DNA of 64,000 bases. Origin: Sutterella megalosphaeroides. Its GTDB lineage: Bacteria > Pseudomonadota > Gammaproteobacteria > Burkholderiales > Burkholderiaceae_F. Shown here one piece after another: positions 51,333 to 59,794 of this stretch (position 1 is its first letter; each line of letters opens with the position of its first letter). The stretch spans positions 1,250,001-1,314,000 of the forward strand of contig NZ_AP018786.1 in NCBI RefSeq assembly GCF_003609995.1, given 5' to 3'. Made by a program: the position numbers and the translations under genes. Below the pieces are notes generated by a model, which saw only the letters and a list, made by a program, of their open reading frames with translations, had not been told where the DNA came from and did no database searches.

Positions 51333-53090
51333 TTACTTCGCGGCTTCGGCGGCGGCCTTGCCGGCGATGCGACCGAAGACGATGATGTCCGTGTAGGCGT
51401 TGCCGCCGAGGCGGTTCGTGCCGTGCGTGACACCCGTCACTTCACCCGCGGCCCAGAGGCCCGGAATGACCTGACCGTCCTTCGTCAGAGCCTGCGCCTT
51501 TTCGTTGATGCGAACGCCGCCCATCGTGTGGTGGGTGGAGGGCACCGCCTTGATGACGTAGTACTTGCCCTGGCTCATGTCGACGAGGCCGCTGCGGTGG
51601 TTGAAGTCCTTGTCGTTGCCCTTGCCGGCCATCGAGGTGACGCGATCCGTCGTGGCCTTAAGCTGATCGAACGGGATCTTCGTGAAGTCGGCGATGCACT
51701 TCAGGTCGTCGCAGGTCTTCATGATGCCCTGCTTCGTGAAGGCTTCGTATTCGGTCGGGTGAGCCTTGACGGTGTTGGAGATCGCACCGATCTTGTCGTT
51801 CCAGAGAACCCAGCAATAAGCGCCCGTCTGCTTGAGGATGGCTTCGGAGAGCACGTCGCGACGTTCGAGTTCTTCGACGAAGCGCTTGCCTTCCTGGTTG
51901 AGCATGATGGCGCCGTCAAAGCGCGCGTCGGCGATGAGTTCGATCACGCCCGAGATCGGGTCGCAGATCGGGTACGTCTGGATGTAGCTCATGTTGACGA
52001 GCTCGGCACCCGCACGTTCCGCCATGTAGAGAGCTTCGCCCGTGGCGCCCGGAGCGTCGGTCGTCTTGAAGCGTTCGTCGATCTTCGGGTTGTACTTCTT
52101 CACCATTTCGGGGTTGGCACCGAAGCCGCCCGTAGCGAGCACGACGCCGCCCTTGGCATTGAAGGTGTAAGTGTTGCCGTCCATCGTGGCCTTGACGCCG
52201 ACGACGCGACCGTCCTTGTCCTTAACAAGCTCTTCGGCCTTCATGTTGGTGATGACCGGAATGCCGAGTTCGTCGGCCTTGGCCTGGAACTTCGCGATGA
52301 ATTCCGTGCCGGTGTGGCCGACCGGAATCAGAGCGCGCTTGCGGCTGTGGCCGCCGAAGAAGAAGAGGTTGTCGTCTTCGAACTTGACGCCGAGGTAGTC
52401 GCGGCACCAGAGCGCGGCGTCGAGCGCCTGATGGGTCATGACGTTGATGACCTTCATGTCGCCCTTCTTGTCGCCGCCCTTGTAGGTGTCTTCGGCGTGG
52501 AGTTCGGGCGAGTCGTCGGTGATGCCGAGCTTGGGCTGGACCCAGTTGCGGGCCACGTTCATTTCGGCGCCCGAAATGAGGGAGTTGCCGCCGACGGCGG
52601 GCATCTTTTCAAGGAGGACGACGTTCGCACCGGCGTTCTTCGCTTCGATCGCGGCCGAGAAGCCCGCGCCGCCCGCACCGATCACGACCACGTCATAGGA
52701 GGATTCCTTCGGGAGGTTGACGACGGCCTTCTTGAGGGCCTTCTTGTCGGCCTTCGAGAGCGTCACGCCCGCCTTCTTGGCGGCGTCCTTAACGGCGTCG
52801 AGGAAACCCTTCGAGGAGAAGGTGGCGCCCGAGATGACGTCGAGGTCGGCGGAGTTCGACTGAACGACGTGATCCTTCAGGTCCGTGAAGACTTTCTTCG
52901 CGAGAACGGGGTTTTCCTGGTTCTTCACGACTTTGATGTCGGTGATGCGGCCTTCGTCGAACGTGACGGCAACCGTGATATCGCCGTGCTTGCCGACGCC
53001 CGTGCCTTCCTGGGTAACGGGGGCGGCAAAAGCCGTGACGGCGAAAAGACCGCCGATCGCGGCGGTAAGAAGCGTGGTACGCAACTTCAT
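51333..53090 (-). CDS. Periplasmic FMN/FAD reductase, urocanate-reductase-like
   Basis: A 585-residue exported flavoprotein with a Sec signal cleaved near residue 22 (AFA). The FMN domain carries SGAT with flavinylation Thr90; the FAD domain starts VVVIGAGGAGFSAA (135-148). Catalytic Arg (RRDVLSEAIL), His (HHTMGGV) and Arg (GTNRLGGNA) of the fumarate reductase family are kept. The substrate-site His of fumarate reductases (QTHP) is Tyr here (IQTYPICDP). Tyr or Met at this position is the published signature that separates urocanate reductases (UrdA) from fumarate reductases; the alignment here is by eye. No heme motif is present. It is divergent from lyase B and has a TAGAAT -10 candidate at 53157-53152. 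Confidence 0.85.
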   Translation of the reverse strand: MKLRTTLLTAAIGGLFAVTAFAAPVTQEGTGVGKHGDITVAVTFDEGRITDIKVVKNQENPVLAKKVFTDLKDHVVQSNSADLDVISGATFSSKGFLDAVKDAAKKAGVTLSKADKKALKKAVVNLPKESSYDVVVIGAGGAGFSAAIEAKNAGANVVLLEKMPAVGGNSLISGAEMNVARNWVQPKLGITDDSPELHAEDTYKGGDKKGDMKVINVMTHQALDAALWCRDYLGVKFEDDNLFFFGGHSRKRALIPVGHTGTEFIAKFQAKADELGIPVITNMKAEELVKDKDGRVVGVKATMDGNTYTFNAKGGVVLATGGFGANPEMVKKYNPKIDERFKTTDAPGATGEALYMAERAGAELVNMSYIQTYPICDPISGVIELIADARFDGAIMLNQEGKRFVEELERRDVLSEAILKQTGAYCWVLWNDKIGAISNTVKAHPTEYEAFTKQGIMKTCDDLKCIADFTKIPFDQLKATTDRVTSMAGKGNDKDFNHRSGLVDMSQGKYYVIKAVPSTHHTMGGVRINEKAQALTKDGQVIPGLWAAGEVTGVTHGTNRLGGNAYTDIIVFGRIAGKAAAEAAK

Positions 53091-53163
53091 GATGGTTTCT
53101 CTCCAACGTGGGGTCCGAGCAGCACTCGGGTCCGTTCTTAATTCGGAAGTGATTCTAGACGAA

Positions 53164-53177
53164 ACCGACTGGTCGGT
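53164..53177. promoter_or_regulatory. Palindromic operator 1, probable TetR site
   Basis: ACCGACTGGTCGGT is a 14-bp palindrome except for the central TG. It lies directly upstream of the flavoprotein -10 (TAGAAT at 53157-53152), so bound repressor would block RNA polymerase. Confidence 0.65.
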
Positions 53178-53280
53178 ATGGTGGTACTTTCACCTACTCG
53201 AGTGGGAGATGCAAAGAAGAAAATCATAAAAAACAAGTGCAAGCCGATTTTCAGCTGAGCTCCCTAGGGGAAAACATCAG

Positions 53281-53294
53281 ACCGACCGGTCGGA
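53281..53294. promoter_or_regulatory. Palindromic operator 2, probable TetR site
   Basis: ACCGACCGGTCGGA is a second copy of the same motif with the perfect core CCGACCGGTCGG. It ends nine bases before the TATGAT of the lyase B promoter and covers its -35 position. Confidence 0.65.
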
Positions 53295-53483
53295 CTTTTG
53301 GGTATGATTCGGTTCGCGCGCCGGGTTGACTCCCGACCGACGAGCCTCGGCCGATAGCTCCCGAGCGGTCGACCGACCTCGGCGCGTTCATTTTTATTCG
53401 GAGGCTTCGCTCGCGGACCGTTTTCGGGCGGAGCTCCTCCGGAAGAGCTTTCGAACTTTCGACCGTACAAAGGACACCGTACA

Positions 53484-55136
53484 ATGCAGCTCAAACCCAT
53501 CGTTATCGGACTTGCCATGTCGCTTGCCGCCCTTTCCGCCAACGCCACCGTGACCCTCACCGGGAAGACGCTCACCCAGGACGAAGCCTGGCGCGTTGCC
53601 GAAGGCGAAGAAGTCGCTATCGCTCCCGAAGCCATGAAGCAGGTAACGGATTCGAACCGCCTCGTCATGACCGCCGCCCGCCAGGGCGTTGAAATCTACG
53701 GTCTCACGGTGGGCGTCGGTCTCAACAAGGATCACAAGCTCTTCGAAGCCTCGGGCGAAATGACCGAAACCGCCCGCCGGGCGAGCATCGACTTCAACCG
53801 CAACATCCTGCGCTCGCACTCCGTCGGGTACGGCGCTCACCTCCCGAAGGAAACCGCGCGTCTCGCGATGGTCGTGCGTCTCAACACGCTCCTGACGGGC
53901 CGCTCGGGCGCTCAGCCCTACGTGGCGGAGCTCTACCGCGACTTCTTGAATAAAGGCATCACGCCCGTGATCCCGACCCGCGGCTCGATCGGCGACGCGG
54001 ACATCACGCTCGCTTCGCACGTGGGCTCCGTCATGATGGGCGAATGGCGCGCCGAAGTGGACGGCAAGGTCGTCTCGGGCGCCGAAGCGCTCCGCATGAA
54101 GGGCATTCGCCCGCTCGTTCCGGAAGGCAAGGACGGTCTTGCGATTCTTTCCACCAACTCCGTCGGCATCGCGATGACGATGAGCGCCATGCGCGAAATG
54201 CGCCGCGTGCTTCAGCTCTCGCCCGTTGTCTACGGCCTTACGCTCGAAGGCATGAACGGGAACGTCGCCCCCTTCCTCGCTCAGACCGTGAAGAGCCATC
54301 CTCTCGCGGGGCTCTCCGAAGCCGCGACCGAAATGCGCGCCACTCTGAAGGGCTCCTACCTCTGGGAAAAGGATCCGACCCGTGCGCTCCAGGATCCCCT
54401 TTCCTTCCGCACGACGGTCTACACGATCTCCGAAGCCAAGCGCGCTTTGAACGATCTTGACGAACTCGTCAACGTTCAGATCAACAGCTCCGACGACAAT
54501 CCGGGCGTCATTCTCAACGCCTCGAAGGAGGACCTCGAATCGAGCCAGGTCGCGCAGTACTTCGTGAAGGGCGAAGGCCTCGAAGGCGCCATCATTCCGA
54601 GCGCGAACTTCGAACCGCTCCCGATCGCGATTGCCGCCGAACGCGCCGCGATCGCCCTCGGTCACGTCGCTCACAATTCGCTCCACCGCACGCTACGTCT
54701 CGACGAAGACCGCTTCTCGGGCCTCTCGCGCTACCTCGCCGGCCCCAACAACACGGCCGGTCACTCGTTCGGCGCGACCGAAGACTCGATGGTCTCGATC
54801 TACGCGGAAAACGTCGATCTCGCGAACCCCGTGTCGCTCGCGAGCACGCCGGTTGAAGGCAACATCGAAGACTCCGCTTCGAACCTTCCGCGCGTGGCGA
54901 ACCGTCTCGAGCGCAGCGCCTCGAACCTGATCGACCTCTACGCGATGGAAATGCTCCACAACACCCAGGCGATCGACCTCCGGAAGATGAAGCGCTCCGA
55001 CGTGAAGCTCTCCGAAAAGACGCAGGCCCTCTACGACGCCTACCGCAAGGTGGTACCCTTTGTTGAAAAGGACCGTATCTTCTCCGAAGACCTCGAAGCG
55101 GGCGTGAAGCTCTTGAAGAGCTACGAAGTGAAATAA
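53484..55136 (+). CDS. Exported ammonia-lyase-fold protein B (HAL/PAL family, MIO triad missing)
   Basis: A 550-residue member of the aromatic amino acid lyase superfamily with a Sec signal (MQLKPIVIGLAMSLAALSANA, cut after residue 21). Visible elements are YGLTVGVG (72-79), ILRSHSVGYGAHL with Ser111-His112 matching the HutH selectivity pair SH, IPTRGSIGDADITLASH (163-179), QDPLSFR, DDNPGV, and a C-terminal AIDLRKMKR. The MIO triad Ala-Ser-Gly is replaced by Asp-Ala-Asp with a one-residue shorter loop. The HutH Asn195 and Tyr280 positions also differ. The retained SH pair hints at histidine as ligand. It is divergent from a urocanate-reductase-like gene and probably under TetR control. Enzymatic activity must be tested. 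Confidence 0.82.
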   Translation: MQLKPIVIGLAMSLAALSANATVTLTGKTLTQDEAWRVAEGEEVAIAPEAMKQVTDSNRLVMTAARQGVEIYGLTVGVGLNKDHKLFEASGEMTETARRASIDFNRNILRSHSVGYGAHLPKETARLAMVVRLNTLLTGRSGAQPYVAELYRDFLNKGITPVIPTRGSIGDADITLASHVGSVMMGEWRAEVDGKVVSGAEALRMKGIRPLVPEGKDGLAILSTNSVGIAMTMSAMREMRRVLQLSPVVYGLTLEGMNGNVAPFLAQTVKSHPLAGLSEAATEMRATLKGSYLWEKDPTRALQDPLSFRTTVYTISEAKRALNDLDELVNVQINSSDDNPGVILNASKEDLESSQVAQYFVKGEGLEGAIIPSANFEPLPIAIAAERAAIALGHVAHNSLHRTLRLDEDRFSGLSRYLAGPNNTAGHSFGATEDSMVSIYAENVDLANPVSLASTPVEGNIEDSASNLPRVANRLERSASNLIDLYAMEMLHNTQAIDLRKMKRSDVKLSEKTQALYDAYRKVVPFVEKDRIFSEDLEAGVKLLKSYEVK

Positions 55137-55177
55137 GTCGTTTGCCCCCGCGTCGACGACTCCGGGGGGAAACGTCC

Positions 55178-55213
55178 GCGGGGAGCCGCTCTTGCGGTTC
55201 CCCGCATTTTTTT
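55178..55213 (+). terminator. Intrinsic terminator of lyase B
   Basis: GCGGGGA-CCGC and GCGG-TCCCCGC form the stem (55178-55205), followed by ATTTTTTT. Confidence 0.9.
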
Positions 55214-55256
55214 GTAGTCTTTGCCCGCTCGACCGCACCACCACCCTCGTTTTCTC

Positions 55257-56507
55257 ATGACCGCATTGCGTTTGCGCTCCGACGTCTTCGTGACGATCTC
55301 GGGCGCCGGCACGCCGTTTCTCGACGGCTTTTCGACTGCATCCGCCGCTTTTTTGATTCTGCTGGTTCCCGGGCTCACGTCGCTTGAAACCGCGCTCATG
55401 ACGAGTCTCTTTCTCGCGGGATCGTTCGCGGGCTCGCTCGTGGCGGGACCGATTGCGGACCGCTTCGGTCGGCGCGGGCTCTTTGCGGGGGCGGCGGCCG
55501 GGATCCTCGCGCTCACGCTTCTCGCCCGCGCGCTTCCCGAGGTGAGCGTCATTCTCGCGATGCGCTTTTTGACGGGGTTTTTGGTCGGGGGCGACTACCC
55601 CGTCTCGCAGGCGATCGTCACGGAATCCGTCTCGCCCGAACGGCGCACGCGGGCTCTGGCCGTCATGATGCTCGCGTGGAATGTCGGCGCTCTCTCGGCC
55701 GTCGTTACGGCGCTCCCCGTACTGCTTGCCGACCGCTCGTGGCTCTTTTTCTGGACCGTGCAGGCCGCGGTGGCGGGGATCCTCTTTTTGATGCGCCTGC
55801 GCGTTGCGGAGTCCTCCGAGTGGCTGCGCGAGCGCGACAAGGGGGAGAAAAAGGTTGAGGACCGTGAAACGTCGTCCGAAAGGGAGGCGCTTACGGCCGA
55901 ACCTTCCGAAAGCCGTTCCGGCAAGCGCGCCTACCGCCGCAATCTTGTCTTTTGTGCGGGCTTCTGGCTCTGCCAGACCGTGCCCGTCACGGTGATGATG
56001 TTCTATGCGGGCCGCATCATCGAAATCCTCACGGGAACGAACGGTCCCGTGACGCACATGCTGCTTCTTTACGGGTTCTTCCTCGTCGGGGCGATCCCGA
56101 CGCTCTTTCCCGTCGTCGCCTCTCGCCCGAGGACCGTTCTCCTCACGACCTACGTCGCGATGTTTATGGGCCTGGCGCTCGTTGCTTTCGGCGGGAGCGA
56201 CACGGCGGCCTCGGCGGGGTTCGTGCTTTTCGCCTTTGCCTACGGGCTGCAGGCGCCGCTTGACTTCGTGTACCCGAATCTCCTTTTCCCCACGGCGATC
56301 CGCGCTCGGGCCGTGGGGCTCGTGACCGCGCTCGCGCGCGTCGGGGCGACGGCATCCGCTTTTGCGTTCCCGCTTCTCCTGGAAGATTTCGGCGCGCCGG
56401 CGCTCTTCGCTGGCGGTCTCGGGCTGCTCGCCTCGGGGTTTTTACTCGGACTGCTCCTTGCGCCCCGCGATCGGGCCCTCGGTGCGTCTGTGAATCTGAA
56501 AGAATAA
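55257..56507 (+). CDS. Major facilitator superfamily transporter
   Basis: A 416-residue inner-membrane carrier with about twelve hydrophobic helices. The MFS signature between helices 2 and 3 is GPIADRFGRRGLF, and helix 4 contains RFLTGFLVGGDYPVSQAIVTE, resembling the sugar/metabolite:H+ symporter and aromatic-acid transporter families. A charged loop (about residues 185-220) separates the halves. A substrate for the neighbouring lyase/reductase system is an attractive guess but is not shown by sequence. The ATG at 55257 is preferred to an in-frame upstream start. Confidence 0.85.
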   Translation: MTALRLRSDVFVTISGAGTPFLDGFSTASAAFLILLVPGLTSLETALMTSLFLAGSFAGSLVAGPIADRFGRRGLFAGAAAGILALTLLARALPEVSVILAMRFLTGFLVGGDYPVSQAIVTESVSPERRTRALAVMMLAWNVGALSAVVTALPVLLADRSWLFFWTVQAAVAGILFLMRLRVAESSEWLRERDKGEKKVEDRETSSEREALTAEPSESRSGKRAYRRNLVFCAGFWLCQTVPVTVMMFYAGRIIEILTGTNGPVTHMLLLYGFFLVGAIPTLFPVVASRPRTVLLTTYVAMFMGLALVAFGGSDTAASAGFVLFAFAYGLQAPLDFVYPNLLFPTAIRARAVGLVTALARVGATASAFAFPLLLEDFGAPALFAGGLGLLASGFLLGLLLAPRDRALGASVNLKE

Positions 56508-56543
56508 CGAATACGAAGTCTCGTTTTTTCTCACGGAGGTCCC

Positions 56544-56780
56544 ATGCTCGAAGCTCTCTTCGCCTTCTTGGCGTTTCTCGTTTTCGGCGCGCTTTTCTTT
56601 TGGATTCTTCCGTTCCTGCTCGGTCTCTTGTCGATGTTCTGGACCGTGTGCGTCGGGCTCGTGATCTTCGGCGCGGTGTGCTTCCTTTTCCCCGCCGCAT
56701 TCGCCGTGCCGTTCGGGTTGATCGGGATCGCGCTCGTGCTTTTCCCGATTCTCTTCCTCGTCGCGGTGTTCCGCGATTGA
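56544..56780 (+). CDS. Small hydrophobic membrane protein
   Basis: A 78-residue protein that is almost entirely hydrophobic, with two to three membrane segments, preceded by ACGGAGG. It starts MLEALFAFLAFLVFGALFF and ends VAVFRD. It lies 37 bases after the MFS gene, so it may be co-transcribed. No family is recognised. Confidence 0.7.
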   Translation: MLEALFAFLAFLVFGALFFWILPFLLGLLSMFWTVCVGLVIFGAVCFLFPAAFAVPFGLIGIALVLFPILFLVAVFRD

Positions 56781-56815
56781 GGCAACCGAGAGAACCCGGA
56801 ACAACCGAGAAGGGC

Positions 56816-56843
56816 GAAAAAAAGCGGGCACCGAAGTGCCCGC
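56816..56843 (-). terminator. Intrinsic terminator of creA-like gene
   Basis: GCGGGCAC and GTGCCCGC surround a CGAA tetraloop (56824-56843). On the minus strand TTTTTTT follows. Confidence 0.88.
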
Positions 56844-56871
56844 ATCCTCTCGGTCTCGGACGGACGGGCCG

Positions 56872-57423
56872 TCAGAGCGCCGTGTCGCGCCCGTCGAGAG
56901 CGTTCTCGGCGCTTTCCGAAGCGACGCCGCCCGTTCCGTTCATTCCGCCCGGGGCGGGCTTGCGGTAGGCGGCCGTCCCCCAGAGCGGCACAGTCGACAA
57001 GGAATGCTTGAAGCTTCCCGACGTTTCCTTCGTCGAGTAGCTGACATAAAGGAGCGTCTGGTTCGCTTCGTCGTAGATGCGACGGATCTTCATCGTTTTG
57101 AAGAAGACGCTCTTCGACTTGCGGAAGACCACGTCGCCGTCCTTCCCCTTCGGAATGGCGACAATCATCTCGGGCGTGATTTCGCCCGTCTGGCGGCAGG
57201 AGACGGAGCTCTCCGACGGGTCCGAGAACTGAAGCGGCGACTCGATGCTCGTGACGTGACACGTGACGCCCGTGACCACGGGGTCGACGAAGGCGTTCGT
57301 GGTGATGTTCTTGAAGGTGAAGACGCCGAGCGAGACTTCGGCGACTTCGTCGTTCGAGCAGCCCGCAAGTGCGATGACCGCGGCGCCGAGCGCGCCGCAA
57401 AGGCGAAGAGTGCGAGAGGTCAT
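56872..57423 (-). CDS. creA: CreA-family lipoprotein
   Basis: A 183-residue lipoprotein. The signal MTSRTLRLCGALGAAVIALAGC has a good lipobox (LAGC, Cys22). The CreA pattern follows: VDPVVTGVTCHVTSIESPLQFSDPSESSVSCRQTGEI, then VFFKTMKIRRIYDEANQTLLYVSYSTKETSGSFKHSLSTVPL. The C-terminal extension is Gly/Asn-rich. CreA is a conserved periplasmic protein of unknown function; most members have a plain signal peptide, so lipid anchoring is a variant. It is monocistronic. Confidence 0.87.
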   Translation of the reverse strand: MTSRTLRLCGALGAAVIALAGCSNDEVAEVSLGVFTFKNITTNAFVDPVVTGVTCHVTSIESPLQFSDPSESSVSCRQTGEITPEMIVAIPKGKDGDVVFRKSKSVFFKTMKIRRIYDEANQTLLYVSYSTKETSGSFKHSLSTVPLWGTAAYRKPAPGGMNGTGGVASESAENALDGRDTAL

Positions 57424-57588
57424 GGGTTTTTTCCGGTGAGTTCGGTTTTCGAAGCCTCATCATACCCAAGGCCGGGTCCGAGCGTGTCGGACCCGTTGCA
57501 ACCGTCTTTTTCAGGCCGAGTCCGAGTCGGGACTTCGGCTTTATCGGAGAAGGCCGAAAGCGGCCGGAAAGCGAAACACACGAAAACA

Positions 57589-57626
57589 TGCAGGCCGACG
57601 GCCCGAAGTCGGGCGCCGGCCTGAGG
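57589..57626. terminator. Imperfect hairpin upstream of creA-like gene
   Basis: CAGGCCG and CGGCCTG enclose a GCCCGA/TCGGGC helix. It lies between two minus-strand lipoprotein genes and may end the upstream one, but no U tract follows. Confidence 0.45.
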
Positions 57627-57687
57627 TGTCGTTTCGTTTTGTACGGTGCCGGGCCGCCATGCCGTCACGCGGGCGGTTGCGACTCGA

Positions 57688-58176
57688 TCATTTGGTCGGG
57701 GTCTTGGCGGGCTCTTGGGACCGAGCGGGAGCCGTGGTTCCCGTCCGAGGCTGCAAAACGAGGAAGCGGCGGATGTCCTTGTCGAGGTTGATCATCCAGT
57801 TGTTGACGTTCCTGTGCGCGCAGACGACGTCCTTATCCTGGGTGCAACCGTGTCCTTCGTTGAGGCCGCGGCTCGAGACATATTCGACGCGGAAGTTGCG
57901 CGCGTCGTAGTTGACGCGCACGATCGCTTCGAAGTGCTGCGCCTTGGGGCCGGAGGGGTAGGCGAGCGTCACGACGCCCGGGTCGTCCGAGATGACGCGC
58001 CAGTAGCGAAGTTCCGCCGCGCGAAGAACGGCTTCGTGCACGGTCGCAATGGGCGTTCCTTCCGTCACGTAGCCTTGCGACATCGTGCGAACGGGAACGG
58101 TTGCACCGCAGCCGGCGAGGATGAGGGCGCTCGCAAGAGCGAGGCCGAGTAGAGTAGAGCGAATCGGGCGTTTCAT
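57688..58176 (-). CDS. Unknown lipoprotein
   Basis: A 162-residue lipoprotein with signal MKRPIRSTLLGLALASALILAGC (lipobox LAGC, Cys23). The mature part looks like a small alpha/beta domain with RYWRVISDDPGVVTLAY and HFEAIVRVNYDARNFRVEYVSSRGLN, followed by two Cys, and a Thr/Pro/Lys-rich tail. The fold recalls small periplasmic proteins that start with a helix ATVHEAVLRAA, but no family is recognised. It lies upstream of the creA-like gene. Confidence 0.7.
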   Translation of the reverse strand: MKRPIRSTLLGLALASALILAGCGATVPVRTMSQGYVTEGTPIATVHEAVLRAAELRYWRVISDDPGVVTLAYPSGPKAQHFEAIVRVNYDARNFRVEYVSSRGLNEGHGCTQDKDVVCAHRNVNNWMINLDKDIRRFLVLQPRTGTTAPARSQEPAKTPTK

Positions 58177-58488
58177 TTGTCGTCTCCGTGAAGCGGTTGA
58201 CTTATTCCCATTTTACGGAGTTCCTTCGGGCTTTTTCTGCGGGTTTCATCGGAGGAGTTCGCGAACCTCAAGGCTTGAAAGGCATTCGGTTTCAAGGAGT
58301 TCGGCCGCTCGTTCGGGCGTGATGCGCTTCAGGACCGAAATGCCGATCGTCACGTCGGTACCGTGAGGGGGTTTTGCCCGTCCCGATTTCGCGTGAAGCG
58401 CGAGGCTACAATCGTTGAAGTCGCATCACACCGACCCGGGCTCAAAGCCTTCACGGCACAGAACCCGCCGAAATGTAAAAGGAATTTC
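58177..58488. other. Divergent region, lipoprotein / PPK2
   Basis: About 310 bases. A TACAAT near 58409-58414 may be a -10 for PPK2. A 35-codon minus-strand frame with a GTG start (VTIGISVLKRITPERAAELL and on) is too short to support. Confidence 0.4.
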
Positions 58489-59697
58489 ATGATGGCCGAC
58501 AAATCCCTCACCCCGACCGATCCCGCACTTGAGCGCGACCGCAAGGTCGCGGAGCAGCTCACCGAAAAACTAAAACTCGACGATGCCTTCCCCGTCTTCG
58601 ACTCCTCCGCCGATGCGGTCGACTACGTGCGCGGGGCGCTCGCGACGATGCCTGCCGACAGCCGCGCCGAAGCGGTCCGGGCGTTTCTCGCGCAGCTCCA
58701 GCCCGAAGAGCGCGACCGACTCTTCACGGCTCTTCTCACGAACGCCGCGCGCAAATTCAAGAAATTGAAGAACGAGGTCTCGAACCTCTATGAACTCTCC
58801 GAAGGCTACGGTCGAGGCGAATACCCCTACAAGAACCGTTACCCCGCGAGCCTCTACGAGAAGGAACTCTACAATCTTCAGGTCGAACTCTTGAAGCTTC
58901 AGGAATGGGTCAAAAAGACCGGGAGCCGCATCGTTGTCGTCTTCGAAGGGCGCGATACGGCGGGGAAAGGCGGTACGATCCGGCGCTTCACCGAAAATCT
59001 CAATCCACGCGGCGCGCGCATCGTGGCGCTCTCAAAGCCCACCGAAGCGGAAGCCCGTCAGTGGTACTTCCAGCGCTACGCGGCGCAGCTCCCGAACCCC
59101 GGGGAAATCTGCTTTTTCGACCGTTCCTGGTACAACCGCGGCGTCGTGGAACCCGTGATGGGCTTTTGCACGCCCGAGCAGACGAAACTCTTTCTCTCCG
59201 AAGTGGCGGGCTTTGAACGAAGCCTCGTCAATTCCGGGATCATCCTCGTCAAATTCTGGCTTTCCATCAGCCGCGAAGAGCAGCTGCGCCGCTTCCGCGA
59301 CCGCCAGACGAACCCCCTGAAGCGCTGGAAGTTGTCGCCCGTCGACATCGCCTCGATCGACAAGTGGGACGACTACTCGAAGGCGATGCAGGCGATGTTC
59401 CTTGCGTCCGACACGCCCTTTGCGCCTTGGACCGTCATTCGCAACGAAGACAAGCGCCGCGGGCGCCTGAACGCCATTCGCATGCTCTTGCGCCTCGTCG
59501 ACTACGAGGGCCGCAACCTCGAGCACGTGGGGTCGGTCGATCCCTTGATCGTCGGGCGCTCCGAAATGCTCGTCTCCCAAACCGCCGACATGCGCCTGGA
59601 GAGCGCCTCGGGCGGTCACGCGGAAGACGCCGCAAAGGCGCGCCGCATTCGCGAGCTTGAGGCTCAGGTGAAGGAACATTATCGGAGGCTCGACTGA
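58489..59697 (+). CDS. ppk2: Polyphosphate kinase 2 family protein
   Basis: A 402-residue protein. The catalytic domain (about residues 110-350) reads GRGEYPYKNRYPASLYEKELYNLQVELLKLQEWV, Walker A VVVFEGRDTAGKGGTI, LNPRGARIVALSKPT, WYFQRYAAQLPNPGEICFFDRSWYNRGVVEPVMGF with Walker B, and FWLSISREEQLRRF, all standard for PPK2. It should transfer phosphate between polyphosphate and nucleoside di- or monophosphates. The N-terminal helical 100 residues and the C-terminal tail extend the usual single domain. AAAGG precedes two adjacent ATG codons at 58489 and 58492. Confidence 0.92.
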   Translation: MMADKSLTPTDPALERDRKVAEQLTEKLKLDDAFPVFDSSADAVDYVRGALATMPADSRAEAVRAFLAQLQPEERDRLFTALLTNAARKFKKLKNEVSNLYELSEGYGRGEYPYKNRYPASLYEKELYNLQVELLKLQEWVKKTGSRIVVVFEGRDTAGKGGTIRRFTENLNPRGARIVALSKPTEAEARQWYFQRYAAQLPNPGEICFFDRSWYNRGVVEPVMGFCTPEQTKLFLSEVAGFERSLVNSGIILVKFWLSISREEQLRRFRDRQTNPLKRWKLSPVDIASIDKWDDYSKAMQAMFLASDTPFAPWTVIRNEDKRRGRLNAIRMLLRLVDYEGRNLEHVGSVDPLIVGRSEMLVSQTADMRLESASGGHAEDAAKARRIRELEAQVKEHYRRLD

Positions 59698-59723
59698 TCG
59701 CGAAAACGCAACGGCAGGAACGC

Positions 59724-59758
59724 AAAGGCCGCCCGGGGAAACCCGTCGGGCGGCCTTT
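59724..59758. terminator. Bidirectional terminator, ppk2 / larE
   Basis: AAAGGCCGCCC (59724-59734) and GGGCGGCCTTT (59748-59758) form an 11-bp stem. Confidence 0.8.
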
Positions 59759-59794
59759 GTGATTTTGGGTTGTGCTTCGCGGGGAAAAACGCCG

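Larger units (their letters stand above)
53091..53483. other. Divergent control region, flavoprotein / lyase B
   Basis: About 390 bases with an AT-rich centre. It holds two near-identical palindromes (53164-53177 and 53281-53294), a minus-strand -10 (TAGAAT, 53157-53152) and a plus-strand -10 (TATGAT, 53303-53308). No gene is seen. Confidence 0.65.

Noticed and set aside
58250-58360. 35-codon minus-strand frame reading VTIGISVLKRITPERAAELL
   Set aside because: It looks protein-like but is very short, depends on a GTG start without a ribosome site, and overlaps a possible promoter for PPK2.
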